The position numbers and the translations under genes were made by a program. From the NCBI RefSeq assembly GCF_003751505.1, contig NZ_RJVB01000001.1, forward strand, positions 248,001 to 312,000: 64,000 nucleotides of DNA, read 5' to 3'. This DNA comes from Erwinia sp. JUb26. GTDB lineage: Bacteria > Pseudomonadota > Gammaproteobacteria > Enterobacterales > Enterobacteriaceae. Below the pieces are notes generated by a model that was not told where the DNA came from, made no database searches, and worked only from the letters and a program-made list of their open reading frames with translations. Of the stretch, positions 63,220 to 64,000 are shown piece after piece; positions within the stretch are counted from its first letter, which is position 1; every line of letters begins with the position of its first letter.

Positions 63220-63531
63220 TAGTAACCATCCTATAAGCCAGTCGCGTATACAGAGATTGAATACCGTTAATCGGCAAAACAGACATTTAGTTTAGTAGTA
63301 CTGAAGAGAAAAGCGGAATGTCTCAAAAACAGGAACTTACTCTCACAGAACGCGCTGAAACACTCTAGCCGTTTCCTGAATCAGGGGATAGCCGCCAGCT
63401 AAACTATTTTGAAGTATAGGAAAGTATAAGCGCCATCAGTTAGATGGCGCTTAGTTATTTATGGTACTAATTTTGGCACTTGACGAAAATGCGAATCAGG
63501 ACAGGGTGTCAATAACTTGCGGCAGATCTCA
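63220..63531. other. Intergenic region between pdeD and sdaA
   Basis: About 310 bases with no gene. It holds the pdeD promoter and a strong hairpin at 63427-63453. Nothing else stands out. Confidence 0.5.
63427..63453 (-). terminator. Hairpin downstream of sdaA
   Basis: TAAGCGCCATC pairs perfectly with GATGGCGCTTA around a five-base loop. It is 80 bases beyond the sdaA stop codon and may end the sdaA transcript, although no long U-run follows. Confidence 0.6.
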
Positions 63532-64000
63532 TTAGTCACACTGAACTTTGATCGCCAGGCCGCCGCGAGATGTCTCACGATACTTGGCGTTCATATCTTT
63601 GCCGGTTTCGTACATGGTTTCGATCACCTTATCCAGCGAGACGCGCGCTTCGCTGGTACGGCGCATTGCCATACGCGCTGAGTTGATCGCTTTAACCGAA
63701 GCGATGGCGTTGCGCTCGATGCACGGCACCTGTACCTGCCCGGCAACCGGGTCGCAGGTCAGGCCCAGATTGTGCTCCATGCCAATTTCCGCCGCCACGC
63801 ACACCTGTTCCGGGCTGGCGCCCAGCAGTTCGGCCAGACCGGCCGCCGCCATCGAGCAGGCTACACCGACCTCGCCCTGACAGCCGACTTCCGCACCGGA
63901 AATCGAGGCGTTCATTTTATACAGGATGCCGATCGCCCCGGCGGCCATGAAGTAGCGGATAAAAATATCCGGGCTGACCGATTCAATAAAGTGGTCATAG
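63532..64000 (-). CDS. sdaA: L-serine ammonia-lyase, C-terminal part (runs off the window)
   Basis: The C-terminal 156 residues of an iron-sulfur L-serine deaminase, open to the right edge. Cluster cysteines are visible in [20 protein letters not shown] and [15 protein letters not shown]; the tail reads [17 protein letters not shown]. The enzyme turns serine into pyruvate and ammonia. Its place beside pdeD (yoaD) identifies it as sdaA rather than sdaB. The N-terminal two-thirds lie outside the window. Confidence 0.94.
   Translation of the reverse strand, partial: YDHFIESVSPDIFIRYFMAAGAIGILYKMNASISGAEVGCQGEVGVACSMAAAGLAELLGASPEQVCVAAEIGMEHNLGLTCDPVAGQVQVPCIERNAIASVKAINSARMAMRRTSEARVSLDKVIETMYETGKDMNAKYRETSRGGLAIKVQCD

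Overview
The window looks like the chromosome of an enterobacterium in the Erwiniaceae (Erwinia or Pantoea type). The right 36 kb follows the Escherichia coli order from purT to sdaA: purT, yebG, ptrB, exoX, yobB, holE, yebZ/copD, yebY, SdsR, rsmF, letBA (yebTS), msrC, proQ, prc, htpX, yebQ, kdgR, yobH, yebO, yobF, cspC, rlmA, yobD, manZYX, yoaE, pdeD (yoaD), sdaA. Protein lengths match E. coli closely. Several usual neighbours are missing: yobA/copC, mgrB, mntP, yebE/yebF and pphA. Other genes have been inserted: a VOC protein, an AI-2E family permease, a spermidine-synthase-like methyltransferase, a metallo-beta-lactamase-fold hydrolase and a TIM-barrel isomerase.

The left 27 kb is accessory. 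It starts with the N-terminus of citC (minus), divergent from a CitA/CitB-type two-component system. Next come a four-gene phosphonate-type ABC transporter (phnCDEE) and a minus-strand cassette of TetR regulator, aldonolactone oxidase and GT8 glycosyltransferase. A RelBE toxin-antitoxin pair follows, in which relE carries an in-frame hexanucleotide repeat expansion. An AT-rich island (about 10.44-14.35 kb) holds a SIR2-HerA antiphage pair and a small third ORF. Then come a melibiose locus (AraC regulator, melA, melB), a dipeptide/nickel-type ABC transporter with a fused double ATPase, and the folate-independent methionine synthase pair mesD/mesX.

The intergenic DNA on both sides of mesDX is full of structure. 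At 24.0-24.6 kb lie two pairs of direct repeats. At 27.0-27.7 kb lie two related elements in inverted orientation. Each is enclosed by long inverted arms, and the internal hairpins keep their pairing and loop motif although the stem sequences differ. A perfect-period 24-nt tandem array follows. I consider this pair of elements the least explained signal in the window.

Regulatory sites visible in sequence include a PurR box (purT), a LexA box (yebG), a KdgR-like box (kdgR), an Mlc/NagC-like operator (manXYZ), a palindrome ahead of relB, and many intrinsic terminators. The sRNA SdsR (RyeB) is recognisable downstream of yebY. yobF is interrupted by an apparent one-base deletion. I saw no tRNA, rRNA, CRISPR array or intact insertion sequence.
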